Assembly: GCA_050186725.1 (NCBI GenBank)
Contig: JBFWYG010000017.1
Span: 6,802-70,801 of the forward strand
Length of the DNA: 64,000 nucleotides
Source of the DNA: JADJYF01 sp050186725
Lineage (GTDB): Bacteria; Pseudomonadota; Gammaproteobacteria; Ga0077536
Direction: 5' to 3'
A program made the position numbers and the translations under genes. Shown piece after piece: positions 41,876 through 50,526 of the stretch (positions are counted from its first letter, which is position 1; the number at the start of each line of letters is the position of its first letter). The notes beneath the pieces are model-generated. The model had not been told where the DNA came from. It ran no database searches and was given only the letters and a program-made list of their open reading frames with translations.

Positions 41876-43254
41876 GCGCCGCCGCCCTGCTCGCCACGCC
41901 GCCGGCCGCGCGCTGGCGCCGCGGTCTCACGCCCTATTTCGAGCGCCTGGCCGAGCCGCCGGCAGTGGCGGTGGAGGGCAAGCTGTCGCGCATGGTCGGC
42001 CTGACGCTGGAAGCGGTCGGCTGCCAGGCGGCGGTCGGCGACCGCTGCCGGGTGTACACCGCCGGCGGCGTGGAAGTGGACGCCGAGGTGGTCGGCTTCG
42101 CCGGCGAACGGCTGTTCCTGATGCCGACCGGCATACCGCGTGGGCTGTCACCCAACGCGCGGGTGATCCCGCTTGGCGGCGCCGGCGACGTGGCGGTGGG
42201 CGAGGCCCTGCTCGGACGTGTGATCGACGGCTCAGGCCGGCCGCTCGACGACCGAGGCCCCCTACATTTGAGCGAGTCCCGGCCGCTGTACGGAGAGATG
42301 ATCAATCCCCTGCAACGCGCCGTGATCAGCGAACCCCTGGACGTGGGCGTGCGCTCCATCAACGCGCTCCTGACCGTCGGCCGTGGCCAGCGCATCGGCC
42401 TGTTCGCGCCGTCCGGCGTGGGCAAGTCGGTCCTGCTCGGCATGATGACCCGCTTCACCGACGCCGACGTCATCGTGGTCGGGCTGATCGGCGAGCGCGG
42501 CCGCGAAGTGAAGGAATTCATCGAACAGATCCTGGGCGAGGAGGGCATGTCCCGCGCGGTGGTGGTGGCCACCCCGGCCGACAATCCGCCGCTCATGCGC
42601 ATGCATGGCGCGGCCATGGCGACCAGCATCGCGGAGTACTTCCGCGACACCGGTCGCCACGTGCTGCTGCTGATGGATTCGCTGACCCGCTACGCGCAGG
42701 CCAACCGCGAGATCGCACTCACCATCGGTGAGCCGCCCGCGACGCGCGGCTTCCCGCCGTCGGTGTTCGCCCGGCTGCCGCAGCTGGTCGAGCGCGCCGG
42801 CATGGGCATCGGCGGGCGCGGCTCGATCACGGCGTTCTACACCGTGCTGTCCGAGGCCGACGATCCCAACGACCCCGTGTCCGACTCGGCGCGCGCGATT
42901 CTCGACGGGCACATCGTGCTGTCGCGCCGTCTCGCGGAGCGTGGTCTCTATCCCGCCATCGACATCGAGGCCTCCATCAGCCGCGTGATGAGCCAGGTGG
43001 TGCCGGACGAGCAGCTGCGCTACGCGCGCACACTGCGCCACTTCTACTCGCTCTACGAGCAGAACGCGGATCTCTTCAACGTCGGCGCCTACCAGCGCGG
43101 CGCCAATCCCGAACTCGACAGCGCGGTGGCCCTGCGCCCCGCGATCCTGGATTTCCTGCGTCAGGACCGCACCGCCGCGGTCAACTACGCCGACGCCGTC
43201 GGCGCGCTCGCGCGCGTCACCGGCGCGCCCGCGGCCGACGCCGCCAAGCACTGA
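41872..43254 (+). CDS. fliI: FliI, flagellar export ATPase
   Basis: This 460-residue F1-beta-like ATPase energises type III export with FliH and FliJ. Motifs: Walker A FAPSGVGKSVLLGMM, then VGLIGERGREVKEFIEQILGEEGM, Walker B LLLMDSLTRYAQANREIAL and GEPPATRGFPPSVFARLPQLVERAG. Length is typical (about 440-460). It overlaps fliH by four bases and precedes fliJ by eight. Confidence 0.96.
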   Translation: MSAAALLATPPAARWRRGLTPYFERLAEPPAVAVEGKLSRMVGLTLEAVGCQAAVGDRCRVYTAGGVEVDAEVVGFAGERLFLMPTGIPRGLSPNARVIPLGGAGDVAVGEALLGRVIDGSGRPLDDRGPLHLSESRPLYGEMINPLQRAVISEPLDVGVRSINALLTVGRGQRIGLFAPSGVGKSVLLGMMTRFTDADVIVVGLIGERGREVKEFIEQILGEEGMSRAVVVATPADNPPLMRMHGAAMATSIAEYFRDTGRHVLLLMDSLTRYAQANREIALTIGEPPATRGFPPSVFARLPQLVERAGMGIGGRGSITAFYTVLSEADDPNDPVSDSARAILDGHIVLSRRLAERGLYPAIDIEASISRVMSQVVPDEQLRYARTLRHFYSLYEQNADLFNVGAYQRGANPELDSAVALRPAILDFLRQDRTAAVNYADAVGALARVTGAPAADAAKH

Positions 43255-43262
43255 GGTGAACC

Positions 43263-43694
43263 ATGACCCGCAGCCAGCGCATGAAACGCATCGTGTCTCT
43301 GAACGAGGTGCAGAAGAGCATCGCCAGCCAGCGCCTCGCCGACAGCCGCGGTCGCCATGATGCGAACCAGAAGAAGCTGAACGACTTCCGTCGCTATCGC
43401 CTGGAATACGGCCGCGCCCTGCAGCAGCCCGGCAACGCCATGACCGTCGCCACCGCGCGCGACACCCGCGTGTTCCTGGACCAGCTCGACAAGACCATCG
43501 CCGCGCTGGAAGCCATGGTCACCCGCTCCGAGCGCGACTGCGAACGCGAACTCGGCGCGTGGAAGAAGGAAGCCCAGCGCGCGAACGTCCTCGGTGACAT
43601 CCTCACGCGCTGCACGCACAGCGAGGAGGCCGACTACGAAGGCCGCCTGCAGCGCGAAATCGACGACCGGCGGGTGGAGAAGGCGGAGCTGTAG
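43263..43694 (+). CDS. fliJ: FliJ, export chaperone escort
   Basis: This 143-residue coiled-coil protein is the central stalk of the export ATPase. It is helical throughout, for example RIVSLNEVQKSIASQRLADSRGRHDANQKKLNDFRRYR and QLDKTIAALEAMVTRSERDCERELGAWKKEAQRA. The last sense codons are GAG CTG and the stop TAG (43692-43694) is the second to fourth base of the dispersed repeat that starts at 43691. Either the gene naturally ended here or the repeat trimmed a few residues; E. coli FliJ has 147. Confidence 0.92.
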   Translation: MTRSQRMKRIVSLNEVQKSIASQRLADSRGRHDANQKKLNDFRRYRLEYGRALQQPGNAMTVATARDTRVFLDQLDKTIAALEAMVTRSERDCERELGAWKKEAQRANVLGDILTRCTHSEEADYEGRLQREIDDRRVEKAEL

Positions 43695-43884
43695 GGCGGG
43701 TTTCAACCCGCCATTCAGGTCTTGCATGGCCGATTGAAATCGGCCCTACAACGCACGATCGTTCCGAAGGCACCTTGTAGGGCGGGTTTCAACCCGCCAT
43801 TCAGGTCTTGCATGGCCGATTGAAATCGGCCCTACAACGCACGGTCGTTGCGAAGGCACCTTGTAGGGCGGGTTTCAACCCGCC
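43691..43884. repeat. 86-bp tandem array of two palindromic elements
   Basis: GGGCGGGTTTCAACCCGCC begins (with leading GTA) at 43691, 43777 and 43863, a period of exactly 86 bases. GGCCGATTGAAATCGGCC lies at 43728 and 43814, each followed by CTAC. Spacers between elements are nearly identical in both full units. The array fills the gap between fliJ and the convergent decarboxylase gene and may also act as a terminator for both. Confidence 0.9.
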
Positions 43885-43891
43885 ATTCGAC

Positions 43892-44863
43892 CTACGGGCC
43901 CAGGCTCGCGAAATACTCGATGGTCTTGGTCAGCCCATCGCGCAGCGCGATGCTCGGTTGCCAGTCGAGAATCTCCTTGGCGCGGGTGATGTCGGGCTGA
44001 CGCTGGCGGGGATCGTCGGTCGGCAGGGGCTCGAACACGATTTCGCTCTTCGAACCCGTCATCTCCACCACCAGCTCCGCCAGCTGGCGGATGGTGAACT
44101 CGTTGGGATTGCCGAGATTGATGGGGCCGGTGACGTCGGCGGGGCTGTTCATCAGCGCGACGAGTCCACGAATGAGGTCGTCGACGTAGCAGAACGAGCG
44201 CGTCTGGCTGCCGTCACCGTAGAGCGTGATGGGCGTACCGGACAGCGCCTGCACGATGAAGTTGGACACCACGCGGCCGTCGTTCGGATGCATGCGCGGG
44301 CCGTAGGTGTTGAAGATCCGCGCGACCTTGATCGACATGCCGTGCTGGCGGTGGTAGTCGAAGAACAGGGTCTCCGCGCAGCGCTTGCCTTCGTCGTAGC
44401 AGGCGCGCGGCCCGATGGGATTGGTGTGGCCCCAGTAGTCCTCGGTCTGCGGATGGACTTCCGGATCGCCGTACACCTCGCTGGTCGAGGCCTGCAGGAT
44501 GCGCGCCTTGATGCGCTTGGCGAGCCCGAGCATGTTGATCGCGCCGTGCACGCTGGTCTTGGTGGTCTGCACCGGGTCGAACTGGTAGTGGATCGGCGAG
44601 GCCGGGCAGGCCAGGTTGTAGATCTGGTCGACCTCCACGTACAGCGGAAACGTGATGTCGTGGCGCATCAGTTCGAAGTGCGGATTGGGCAGCAGGTGCG
44701 CGACGTTGTCCTTGGCCCCGGTATAGAAGTTGTCGACGCACAGAACGTCGTTGCCAAGGCCGAGCAGGGCCTCGCACAGATGAGAGCCGAGGAAGCCGGC
44801 GCCGCCGGTGACCAGCACGCGGCGACGGGTGGCGGGACGGCGTGACGAATGGGCCATGTGCAT
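43892..44863 (-). CDS. UDP-glucuronate decarboxylase-like NAD-dependent epimerase
   Basis: This 323-residue short-chain dehydrogenase/reductase has the NAD-binding motif VTGGAGFLGSHLCEALL and the catalytic Tyr-Lys pair in ACYDEGKRCAETLFFDY. The substrate-specific stretches (TSEVYGDPEVHPQTEDYWGHTNPIGPRACYDEGK, then ARIFNTYGPRMHPNDGRVVSNF) are those of UDP-xylose synthase, which makes UDP-xylose from UDP-glucuronate. It is a sugar-nucleotide enzyme inserted, on the opposite strand, between fliJ and fliK. It could supply sugar for envelope polysaccharide or flagellin glycosylation. Start choice between ATG 44863 and ATG 44857 is open; GGGAG lies upstream of both. Confidence 0.85.
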   Translation of the reverse strand: MHMAHSSRRPATRRRVLVTGGAGFLGSHLCEALLGLGNDVLCVDNFYTGAKDNVAHLLPNPHFELMRHDITFPLYVEVDQIYNLACPASPIHYQFDPVQTTKTSVHGAINMLGLAKRIKARILQASTSEVYGDPEVHPQTEDYWGHTNPIGPRACYDEGKRCAETLFFDYHRQHGMSIKVARIFNTYGPRMHPNDGRVVSNFIVQALSGTPITLYGDGSQTRSFCYVDDLIRGLVALMNSPADVTGPINLGNPNEFTIRQLAELVVEMTGSKSEIVFEPLPTDDPRQRQPDITRAKEILDWQPSIALRDGLTKTIEYFASLGP

Positions 44864-44937
44864 GAATCTCCCTTGCATCTAGGTTGAGGGGGGCCGGCCT
44901 CGGCATTGTGGCACGGCGAGCCCCGCCCGCATCGTCG

Positions 44938-44953
44938 TGGCACGGGCCTTGCT
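44938..44953 (+). promoter_or_regulatory. Sigma-54 promoter for fliK
   Basis: TGGCACG-GGCC-TTGCT is a perfect match to the -24/-12 consensus, ending 48 bases before the fliK ATG. Confidence 0.9.
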
Positions 44954-45001
44954 GATATCGGCACCAGACCCTCTGGACCACAGTCACAACGGAGTCCCGT
45001 G

Positions 45002-46060
45002 ATGCCTGCCATCGACACCTTGAGCGCCGCAGCCGACCTTCGCCCGGTGCCGCCCAGCGGTACACAACTTACTGATTCTACGGAACTTGGCGCCGGCGCC
45101 AGCGATGCCTTCGCGGCCGCCCTGCTGGCCCAGGGCATGATGCCGCAGATGACCCCGGCGGCGACGCCGGTGGCCGTCGAGACCGGCGCGGGACTCGGCG
45201 CCGGCCAGGAGTTGCCGGGCTTGCGGCCAGCGCTTGCCGCGAGCGGCACGCCGCGCCGCGCGCCGACCGTCGCGCTGGCCGGTCCGACCGATGCCCCGCA
45301 GGCGACCGCGCTGTTGCCCGGCGCTCTCCCCGCGGCCACCGCGGACGCGGGTGAGCAGGAATTCGCCATGGCCTTCGCCGCCCTGCAGGACGCCATGGTC
45401 GGCGGCGGCGAGGTGGACAAGGGCGAGGGCCCGCTCGTTGGCGGCGAGGGACAGGCGCTCGGCGCCGCGCTCGGCGAATTCGGCGAGGCACTGCAGACCC
45501 TCACGGCCGCCGCCGCGCCGCGCGCCGAAGGCGCCGGCACGGGCAGCGAAGCGCTGCTCGCCGGTCAGATCGGCCGTGCCCACGGCGCCGGCGCGGCCGG
45601 CGCGCCCGGCCAGGTCTATGCCCAGCAGTCCGCGCCGCTGCCGATGGATCAGCCGGCGCTGTTCGCCGAGCGCCTCACCCAGCACGTGAGCGTGATGCTC
45701 GGTGACGCGGTCAACAGCGCCACCATCGCGGTGACGCCGCCGGACCTCGGGCCGGTGGAAGTGCGCGTGACGGTGGTGGGCGACGAGGCCAAGATCCAGC
45801 TCGCGGCCACCCACCAGGCGACCCGCGAAGCGCTGCAGGATGCGCTGCCCAAGCTGCGCGCCGCGCTGGCCGACAGCGGCCTGTCGCTCGGCCAGGCGGG
45901 CGTGTTCGCGCAGATGCCCGAACGCCAGCAGCAGGCGCAGGGCGAGGCATCGACCGCGCAGTTCGGCGGGCGCGACGGCGATGAGTTCGACGCCGCGGCC
46001 GTGGCCCCGACCCCCGCGGCACGCAACCTGCGCCTCGGCCTGGTCGACGCCTTCGTCTAG
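45002..46060 (+). CDS. fliK: FliK, hook-length control protein
   Basis: This 352-residue exported ruler protein has a low-complexity Ala/Gly/Pro-rich N-terminal half. The conserved C-terminal domain contains LTQHVSVMLGDAVNSATIAVTPPDLGPVEVRVTVVGDEAKIQLAATHQATREALQDALPKLRAALADSGLSLGQAGVF, which switches the specificity of FlhB. The start ATG 45002 has GGAG upstream; a longer open frame back to 44906 includes the promoter. It is separated from fliL by 292 bases and transcribed from its own sigma-54 promoter. Confidence 0.92.
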   Translation: MPAIDTLSAAADLRPVPPSGTQLTDSTELGAGASDAFAAALLAQGMMPQMTPAATPVAVETGAGLGAGQELPGLRPALAASGTPRRAPTVALAGPTDAPQATALLPGALPAATADAGEQEFAMAFAALQDAMVGGGEVDKGEGPLVGGEGQALGAALGEFGEALQTLTAAAAPRAEGAGTGSEALLAGQIGRAHGAGAAGAPGQVYAQQSAPLPMDQPALFAERLTQHVSVMLGDAVNSATIAVTPPDLGPVEVRVTVVGDEAKIQLAATHQATREALQDALPKLRAALADSGLSLGQAGVFAQMPERQQQAQGEASTAQFGGRDGDEFDAAAVAPTPAARNLRLGLVDAFV

Positions 46061-46300
46061 GCGTCGGCGCCGTCGGATTCCTGGCGGCCCGACGGTCGGC
46101 CGCCGGACACGACGGCGTCAAGATCCCGCCTTGCCGGCGTCGCAGCGCGGCGCCACCGTCCGTCAGCGTTCACCGCGCTCACCTGCGCTCATCTCCAACC
46201 CACTCACGATCGTCGTCAATTCAAGCGCTTGCGCACTCCTCGCCGACCCGCAGGCGAGCGCGGCGAGACGCGACCGTCCATTACGGGCAAAGATTTTCGC

Positions 46301-46316
46301 TGGCATGCCGATTGCA
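46301..46316 (+). promoter_or_regulatory. Sigma-54 promoter for the fliL operon
   Basis: TGGCATG-CCGA-TTGCA differs from consensus at one position, ending 36 bases before the fliL ATG. It probably drives the long fliLMNOPQR-flhBA unit and perhaps genes beyond. Confidence 0.87.
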
Positions 46317-46352
46317 CTCGCCTCATCCGAAGACTTTTGAGGAGTGTTTTCC

Positions 46353-46841
46353 ATGTCCCAGGCAGCTGTGGCGGCCGCACCGGCCGGCGGTAACAAGAAA
46401 CTGATCATCATCGCGGCGACCGTGGTGCTGCTGGCCGCCATCGGCGGTGGCGTGGCGGTGATGATGAAGGGCGGCGGCGGCAAGGAGGCCGAGAAGGAGC
46501 ACGCCGAGGAGGTGGTGCACGAGCCGGTCTACATCAACATCACGCCCGAGTTCGTCATCAACTTCAGTGACAAGGCGGGTCACTCCAAGTACCTGAAGGC
46601 CGAGCTGTCGGTGGTCACCAAGGAGCCCGACGTCGAGAAGGCCATCGAGAAGCACATGCCGGCGATCCGCAACTCGCTCGTGCTGCTGCTGAGCCGCCAG
46701 GTCTACGAAGACCTGCAGCCGAACGAGGGCAAGGAGAAGCTCCGCGCCGACGCGCTGGCCGCGGTGCAGGAAGTGCTGAAGGCGCAGATCGACAAGCCCG
46801 GCGTGGAAGATCTCTTCTTCTCCAATTTCGTGATGCACTGA
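46353..46841 (+). CDS. fliL: FliL, stator-associated basal body protein
   Basis: This 162-residue inner-membrane protein has one helix (KLIIIAATVVLLAAIGGGVAVMM). The periplasmic domain includes VYINITPEFVINFSD and YLKAELSVVTKEPDVEKAIEKHMPAIRNSLVLLLSRQVYEDL. FliL binds stator units and aids swimming under load. ATG 46353 follows GAGGAG by eight bases; a GTG nine bases upstream in frame is rejected because it overlaps that site. Confidence 0.94.
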   Translation: MSQAAVAAAPAGGNKKLIIIAATVVLLAAIGGGVAVMMKGGGGKEAEKEHAEEVVHEPVYINITPEFVINFSDKAGHSKYLKAELSVVTKEPDVEKAIEKHMPAIRNSLVLLLSRQVYEDLQPNEGKEKLRADALAAVQEVLKAQIDKPGVEDLFFSNFVMH

Positions 46842-46872
46842 GACTCGCGCGTCCCGTCACGGAACCCTTGCC

Positions 46873-47889
46873 ATGGCCAACTCCGATCTGCTCTCGCAGG
46901 ACGAAATCGACGCGCTGCTGTCCGGTGTGGACAGCGGCGAAGTCGAGACCGAGGTCGATGACGCGCTCGCCGCCGGCGTCGCGCAGAGCTACGACTTCAC
47001 CACCCAGGACCGCATCGTGCGCGGTCGCATGCCGACGCTCGAGATGATCAACGAGCGTCTCGCGCGCAACCTGCGCCAGAGCCTGTTCGATCTGCTGCGC
47101 AAGTCGCCGGCCATCTCGCTGGAGGGCATCCAGCTGACCAAGTTCAGCGAGTACGTGCATACGCTCCTGATGCCGTCCAACCTGAACATCGTGCGCATGC
47201 GTCCGCTGAAGGGTTCCGGTCTCATCGTGTGCAATCCGAAGCTGATCTTCTCACTGGTCGACTGCTTCTTCGGTGGCGAGGGGCGCTTCTACAACAAGAT
47301 CGAGGGGCGCGATTTCAGCATCACCGAGATGCGCATCATCCGGCGCTTCATCGACATCATGTTCGCCGACCTCGAATCGGCCTGGGAGCCGGTGCTGCCG
47401 GTCAAGTTCGAGTACGTCAACTCCGAGGTCAATCCGCAGTTCGCCAACATCGTCACGCCGAGTGAAGTGGTGGTGGTGTCGACCTTCCATATCGATCTGG
47501 ACTCGGGCTCCGGCTACGTGCACGTCACGCTGCCCTACTCGATGATCGAACCGATACGCGAGCTGCTGGACGCGGGCGTGCAGTCCGACGTGATGGAAAA
47601 GGACGAGCGCTGGGCGCAGATCCTGCGCGAGGAGATCCAGGGCGCGGAGGTGCCGATCTCCGCCACCCTGACCCGCAAGCAGGTCTCGCTGCGCGACGTG
47701 ATGAACTTCAAGGCGGGCAGCATCCTGCCCATCGACCTGCCGGCCAGCGTGGTGGCCAAGGTCGAGGACGTGCCGGTGTTCCGCGGCGTCTATGGCGCGT
47801 CGCAGGGTAAGGCGGCGCTGAAGGTGATTGAACCCATACGCCACGGCGACCTGATGCCGGCGGCGATGTCCCTGGGAGTGACGAAATGA
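46873..47889 (+). CDS. fliM: FliM, motor switch protein
   Basis: This 338-residue C-ring protein receives CheY-P. The N-terminal CheY-binding peptide SDLLSQDEIDALLSGV is intact. The middle domain has DRIVRGRMPTLEMINERLARNL and FFGGEGRFYNKIEGRDFSITE. The C-terminal SpoA domain includes VLDPGSILPIDLP-like FKAGSILPIDLPASVVAKVEDVPVFRG. It overlaps fliN by four bases (ATGA). Confidence 0.96.
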   Translation: MANSDLLSQDEIDALLSGVDSGEVETEVDDALAAGVAQSYDFTTQDRIVRGRMPTLEMINERLARNLRQSLFDLLRKSPAISLEGIQLTKFSEYVHTLLMPSNLNIVRMRPLKGSGLIVCNPKLIFSLVDCFFGGEGRFYNKIEGRDFSITEMRIIRRFIDIMFADLESAWEPVLPVKFEYVNSEVNPQFANIVTPSEVVVVSTFHIDLDSGSGYVHVTLPYSMIEPIRELLDAGVQSDVMEKDERWAQILREEIQGAEVPISATLTRKQVSLRDVMNFKAGSILPIDLPASVVAKVEDVPVFRGVYGASQGKAALKVIEPIRHGDLMPAAMSLGVTK

Positions 47890-48278
47890 GCGATGCACTG
47901 GACCAGGTCGGTGACGACTGGGCGGCGGCGATGGCCGAGCAGGGCGGGCAGATCACCGACGCCGCCCCGGCGCCGATGCGCAACTTCGACAGTGACGCCG
48001 CGGCGGCCGGTCTGCCGCCCGGCAGCCTCGACAATATCCTCGAGATCCCGGTCACGCTGACGGTCGAGATCGGCAGCACCAAGGTCGCGATCCGCAACCT
48101 GCTGCAGTTGAACCAGGGCTCGGTGGTCGAACTCGACCGCCTGGCCGGTGAGCCGCTGGACGTGCTGGTCAACGGCACGCTCATCGCCCACGGCGAAGTG
48201 GTGGTGGTGAACGAGAAGTTCGGCATCCGCCTGACCGACGTGATCAGCGCGCACGAGCGCGTGCGCAAGCTGCAGTAG
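47886..48278 (+). CDS. fliN: FliN, motor switch protein
   Basis: This 130-residue C-ring protein has a single SpoA domain at its C-terminus: NILEIPVTLTVEIGSTKVAIRNLLQLNQGSVVELDRLAGEPLDVLVNGTLIAHGEVVVVNEKFGIRLTDVIS. The N-terminal 45 residues are a flexible acidic tail. Its start overlaps the fliM stop, so translation is coupled. Confidence 0.95.
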   Translation: MSDALDQVGDDWAAAMAEQGGQITDAAPAPMRNFDSDAAAAGLPPGSLDNILEIPVTLTVEIGSTKVAIRNLLQLNQGSVVELDRLAGEPLDVLVNGTLIAHGEVVVVNEKFGIRLTDVISAHERVRKLQ

Positions 48279-48292
48279 TCGAAGCCCGCGCC

Positions 48293-48694
48293 ATGCGTCT
48301 GTTCGAACTCCACCTGTGCCTGCTCGCGGCGCTCGCGCTCGCGCCGCCAGAGAGCTTCGGCGCCGGTGCGGCGCCGGTCACGGCCGGCCACGCCGCGCAG
48401 GTGGTGCTGGGGCTCCTGGTGGTGCTCGGCATGATCCTGGCTGCCGCCTGGGCCGCGCGTCGACTGCAGGTGATCCGGCCGCGCAGCGCGGGCCGCATCC
48501 GCGTGCTCGAAGGGCTGGCGGTCGGCACGCGCGACAAGCTGTTGCTGGTCGAGGTCGAGGGGCGGCGCATGCTGCTCGGCATGTCGCCCGGGCGCATCGC
48601 GCTCTTGTCCGACCTGGGTGGCGGCGAGACCGCACCCGTATTCGACCAGGCGCTGGCCGACGCCGGGGCCGAACTCGCGGGGCGCGCCGCGTGA
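48293..48694 (+). CDS. fliO: FliO, export gate assembly protein
   Basis: This 133-residue membrane protein scaffolds the FliP ring. It has an N-terminal hydrophobic segment, a main membrane helix (QVVLGLLVVLGMILAAAWAARRL) and the cytoplasmic FliO motif RIRVLEGLAVGTRDKLLLVEVEGRRMLLGMSPGRIALL. The stop overlaps the GTG start of fliP, keeping the fliNOPQR order compact. Confidence 0.92.
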   Translation: MRLFELHLCLLAALALAPPESFGAGAAPVTAGHAAQVVLGLLVVLGMILAAAWAARRLQVIRPRSAGRIRVLEGLAVGTRDKLLLVEVEGRRMLLGMSPGRIALLSDLGGGETAPVFDQALADAGAELAGRAA

Positions 48695-49434
48695 GGCGCG
48701 CCACCTGCCGCCTGCTGGCGTTCGCGCTGGCCCTGCTGCCGATGTTCGCCCAGGCCCAGGGGCTGGAGGCGCTGTCCATCACCACGGACGGCAACGGCGG
48801 CCAGACCTACAGCCTGTCGCTGCAGGTGCTGCTGCTGATGACGGCGCTGTCCGTGCTGCCGGCCATCCTGCTCGCCATGACCTCCTTCACGCGCATCGTC
48901 ATCGTGCTCGCCATCCTGCGCCAGGCGCTCGGCACGTCGCAGACGCCCTCCAACCAGATCCTGGTGGCGCTCGCGCTGTTCATGACCTTCTTCATCATGA
49001 CGCCGGTGGCGGACAAGGTGTACGGCGACGCCATCGAGCCCTACATGGCGGAGAAGATCGACTTCAAGACCGCGCTCGCCGCCGCCGCCGGCCCGGTGCG
49101 CGGCTTCATGTTCGAGCAGACCCGCGAGACGGACATCACGCTGTTCACCGAGATGTCCGGCCACGATGCCTTCGCCGCTCAGGACGACGTGCCGTTCTCG
49201 ATCCTCGCGCCGTCGTTCATCACCAGCGAGCTGAAGACCGCCTTCCAGATAGGCTTCCTGATCTTCCTGCCCTTCCTGATCATCGACCTGGTGGTCGCGA
49301 GCGTGCTGATGTCGATGGGCATGATGATGCTCTCGCCGCTGATCATCTCGCTGCCGTTCAAGATCATGCTGTTCGTGCTGGTCGACGGCTGGGCCTTGAT
49401 CGTCGGCACCCTGGCCGCCAGCTTCTACACCTGA
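48691..49434 (+). CDS. fliP: FliP, export gate protein
   Basis: This 247-residue inner-membrane export channel subunit begins with GTG at 48691, overlapping fliO by four bases, and has a cleavable-looking signal (LLAFALALLPMFAQAQ). Family blocks are SLQVLLLMTALSVLPAILLAMTSFTRIVIVLAILRQALGTSQTPSNQILVALALFMTFFIM and FLIIDLVVASVLMSMGMMMLSP. Length equals E. coli FliP (245). The longer frame starting at 48316 is a shadow of fliO. Confidence 0.95.
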   Translation: MRRATCRLLAFALALLPMFAQAQGLEALSITTDGNGGQTYSLSLQVLLLMTALSVLPAILLAMTSFTRIVIVLAILRQALGTSQTPSNQILVALALFMTFFIMTPVADKVYGDAIEPYMAEKIDFKTALAAAAGPVRGFMFEQTRETDITLFTEMSGHDAFAAQDDVPFSILAPSFITSELKTAFQIGFLIFLPFLIIDLVVASVLMSMGMMMLSPLIISLPFKIMLFVLVDGWALIVGTLAASFYT

Positions 49435-49444
49435 GCGCCGCGCC

Positions 49445-49714
49445 ATGACGCCCGAAACCGTCATTTCCATCGGCAACCAGGCGCTGGAACTGACCGTGAT
49501 GCTGATGGCCCTGCTGCTGCTGCCGGCGCTGGCGGTGGGCCTCCTGGTGAGCCTCTTCCAGGCCGCCACCCAGATCAACGAAATGACGCTGTCGTTCATT
49601 CCCAAGCTGCTGGTGACCGTCGCGGTGCTGGTGCTTGGCGGTTCGTGGATCCTGGGCGCCCTCACCGACTACACCATTCGCCTGTTCCAGGCGATTCCCG
49701 GCCTCATCGGTTGA
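49445..49714 (+). CDS. fliQ: FliQ, export gate protein
   Basis: This 89-residue protein has two membrane helices: TVMLMALLLLPALAVGLLVSLFQAATQINEMTLSFIPKLLVTVAVLVLGGSWILGAL. It has the standard FliQ size and the PK motif between helices. It lies between fliP and fliR in the usual order. Confidence 0.95.
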   Translation: MTPETVISIGNQALELTVMLMALLLLPALAVGLLVSLFQAATQINEMTLSFIPKLLVTVAVLVLGGSWILGALTDYTIRLFQAIPGLIG

Positions 49715-49739
49715 CGCTGCACGCAATGACGCGACGCCG

Positions 49740-50525
49740 ATGGCCAGCTTCTCCCTCTCCGAAGCGACGCTGAACGCGCTTCTCGCACAGTGGCTGTGGC
49801 CATTGCTGCGGGTCGCGGGCTTCGTCATGGCGGCGCCGGTCATCGGCACGCGCGCCTTGCCCATGCGCCTGCGCGTGATCCTGGTGCTGGCGCTCACCAG
49901 CGTCATCGCGCCCAATCTCGCCCCGCCAGACGGTCTCGAGCCGCTCAGCGGCCCGGGCCTGCTCGCGGTGTGCCAGCAGGTGCTGGTCGGCGCGACCATC
50001 GGGCTCGTGCTGCGCATGGTGTTCATGGCCTTCGAGTTCGCCGGGCAGTTCATCGCGCAGCAGGCGGGCCTCGGCTTCGCGGCGATGGTCGATCCGGCCA
50101 GCGGCTCGCAGGTGCCGGTGCTCGCCCATCTCTACACCATCTTGGCCAGCATGATCTTCTTCGCCGCCGACGCGCATCTCGTGCTGATCAAGCTGCTCGG
50201 CGACAGCTTCACGCTCGTGCCGGTCGGCCCGCAGGGACTCACCGCCGACGGCGCGGGCCTGGTGGTCGAGTGGGCAGGCACGCTGTTTGCAGCGGCGCTG
50301 GTCATGTCCCTGCCCGTCATCATCGCGCTGCTCACCATCAACCTTGCGTTTGGCGTGATGACCCGCGCCGCGCCGCAGCTGAACATCATCTCCATCGGTT
50401 TCCCGGTGCTGATCCTGGCGGCGATGATGGTCGCCCTTTTGACGCTGGACGACGTGCGCACGACGGGACTCACGCTGTTCGACGCCGCCTTCCTGACGCT
50501 GCGCCAGGTGCTCGAGGCGCGCTGA
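49740..50525 (+). CDS. fliR: FliR, export gate protein
   Basis: This 261-residue, multi-helix inner-membrane protein completes the FliPQR channel. It starts MASFSLSEATLNALLAQWLWPLLRVAGFVMAAPVIGTRALPMRLRVIL and includes EFAGQFIAQQAGLGFAAMVDPASGSQVPVLAHL. Length equals E. coli FliR. It ends two bases from the flhB start. Confidence 0.95.
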   Translation: MASFSLSEATLNALLAQWLWPLLRVAGFVMAAPVIGTRALPMRLRVILVLALTSVIAPNLAPPDGLEPLSGPGLLAVCQQVLVGATIGLVLRMVFMAFEFAGQFIAQQAGLGFAAMVDPASGSQVPVLAHLYTILASMIFFAADAHLVLIKLLGDSFTLVPVGPQGLTADGAGLVVEWAGTLFAAALVMSLPVIIALLTINLAFGVMTRAAPQLNIISIGFPVLILAAMMVALLTLDDVRTTGLTLFDAAFLTLRQVLEAR

Positions 50526-50526
50526 C

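Noticed and set aside
43691..43884. Possible CRISPR array
   Set aside because: The units are two different palindromes with near-identical spacers and an 86-bp period; there are no unique spacers or cas genes.
46083..46104. GGCGGCC/GGCCGCC hairpin after fliK as a terminator
   Set aside because: It has a 7-bp stem but no T-run follows, and such stems arise easily in this base composition.
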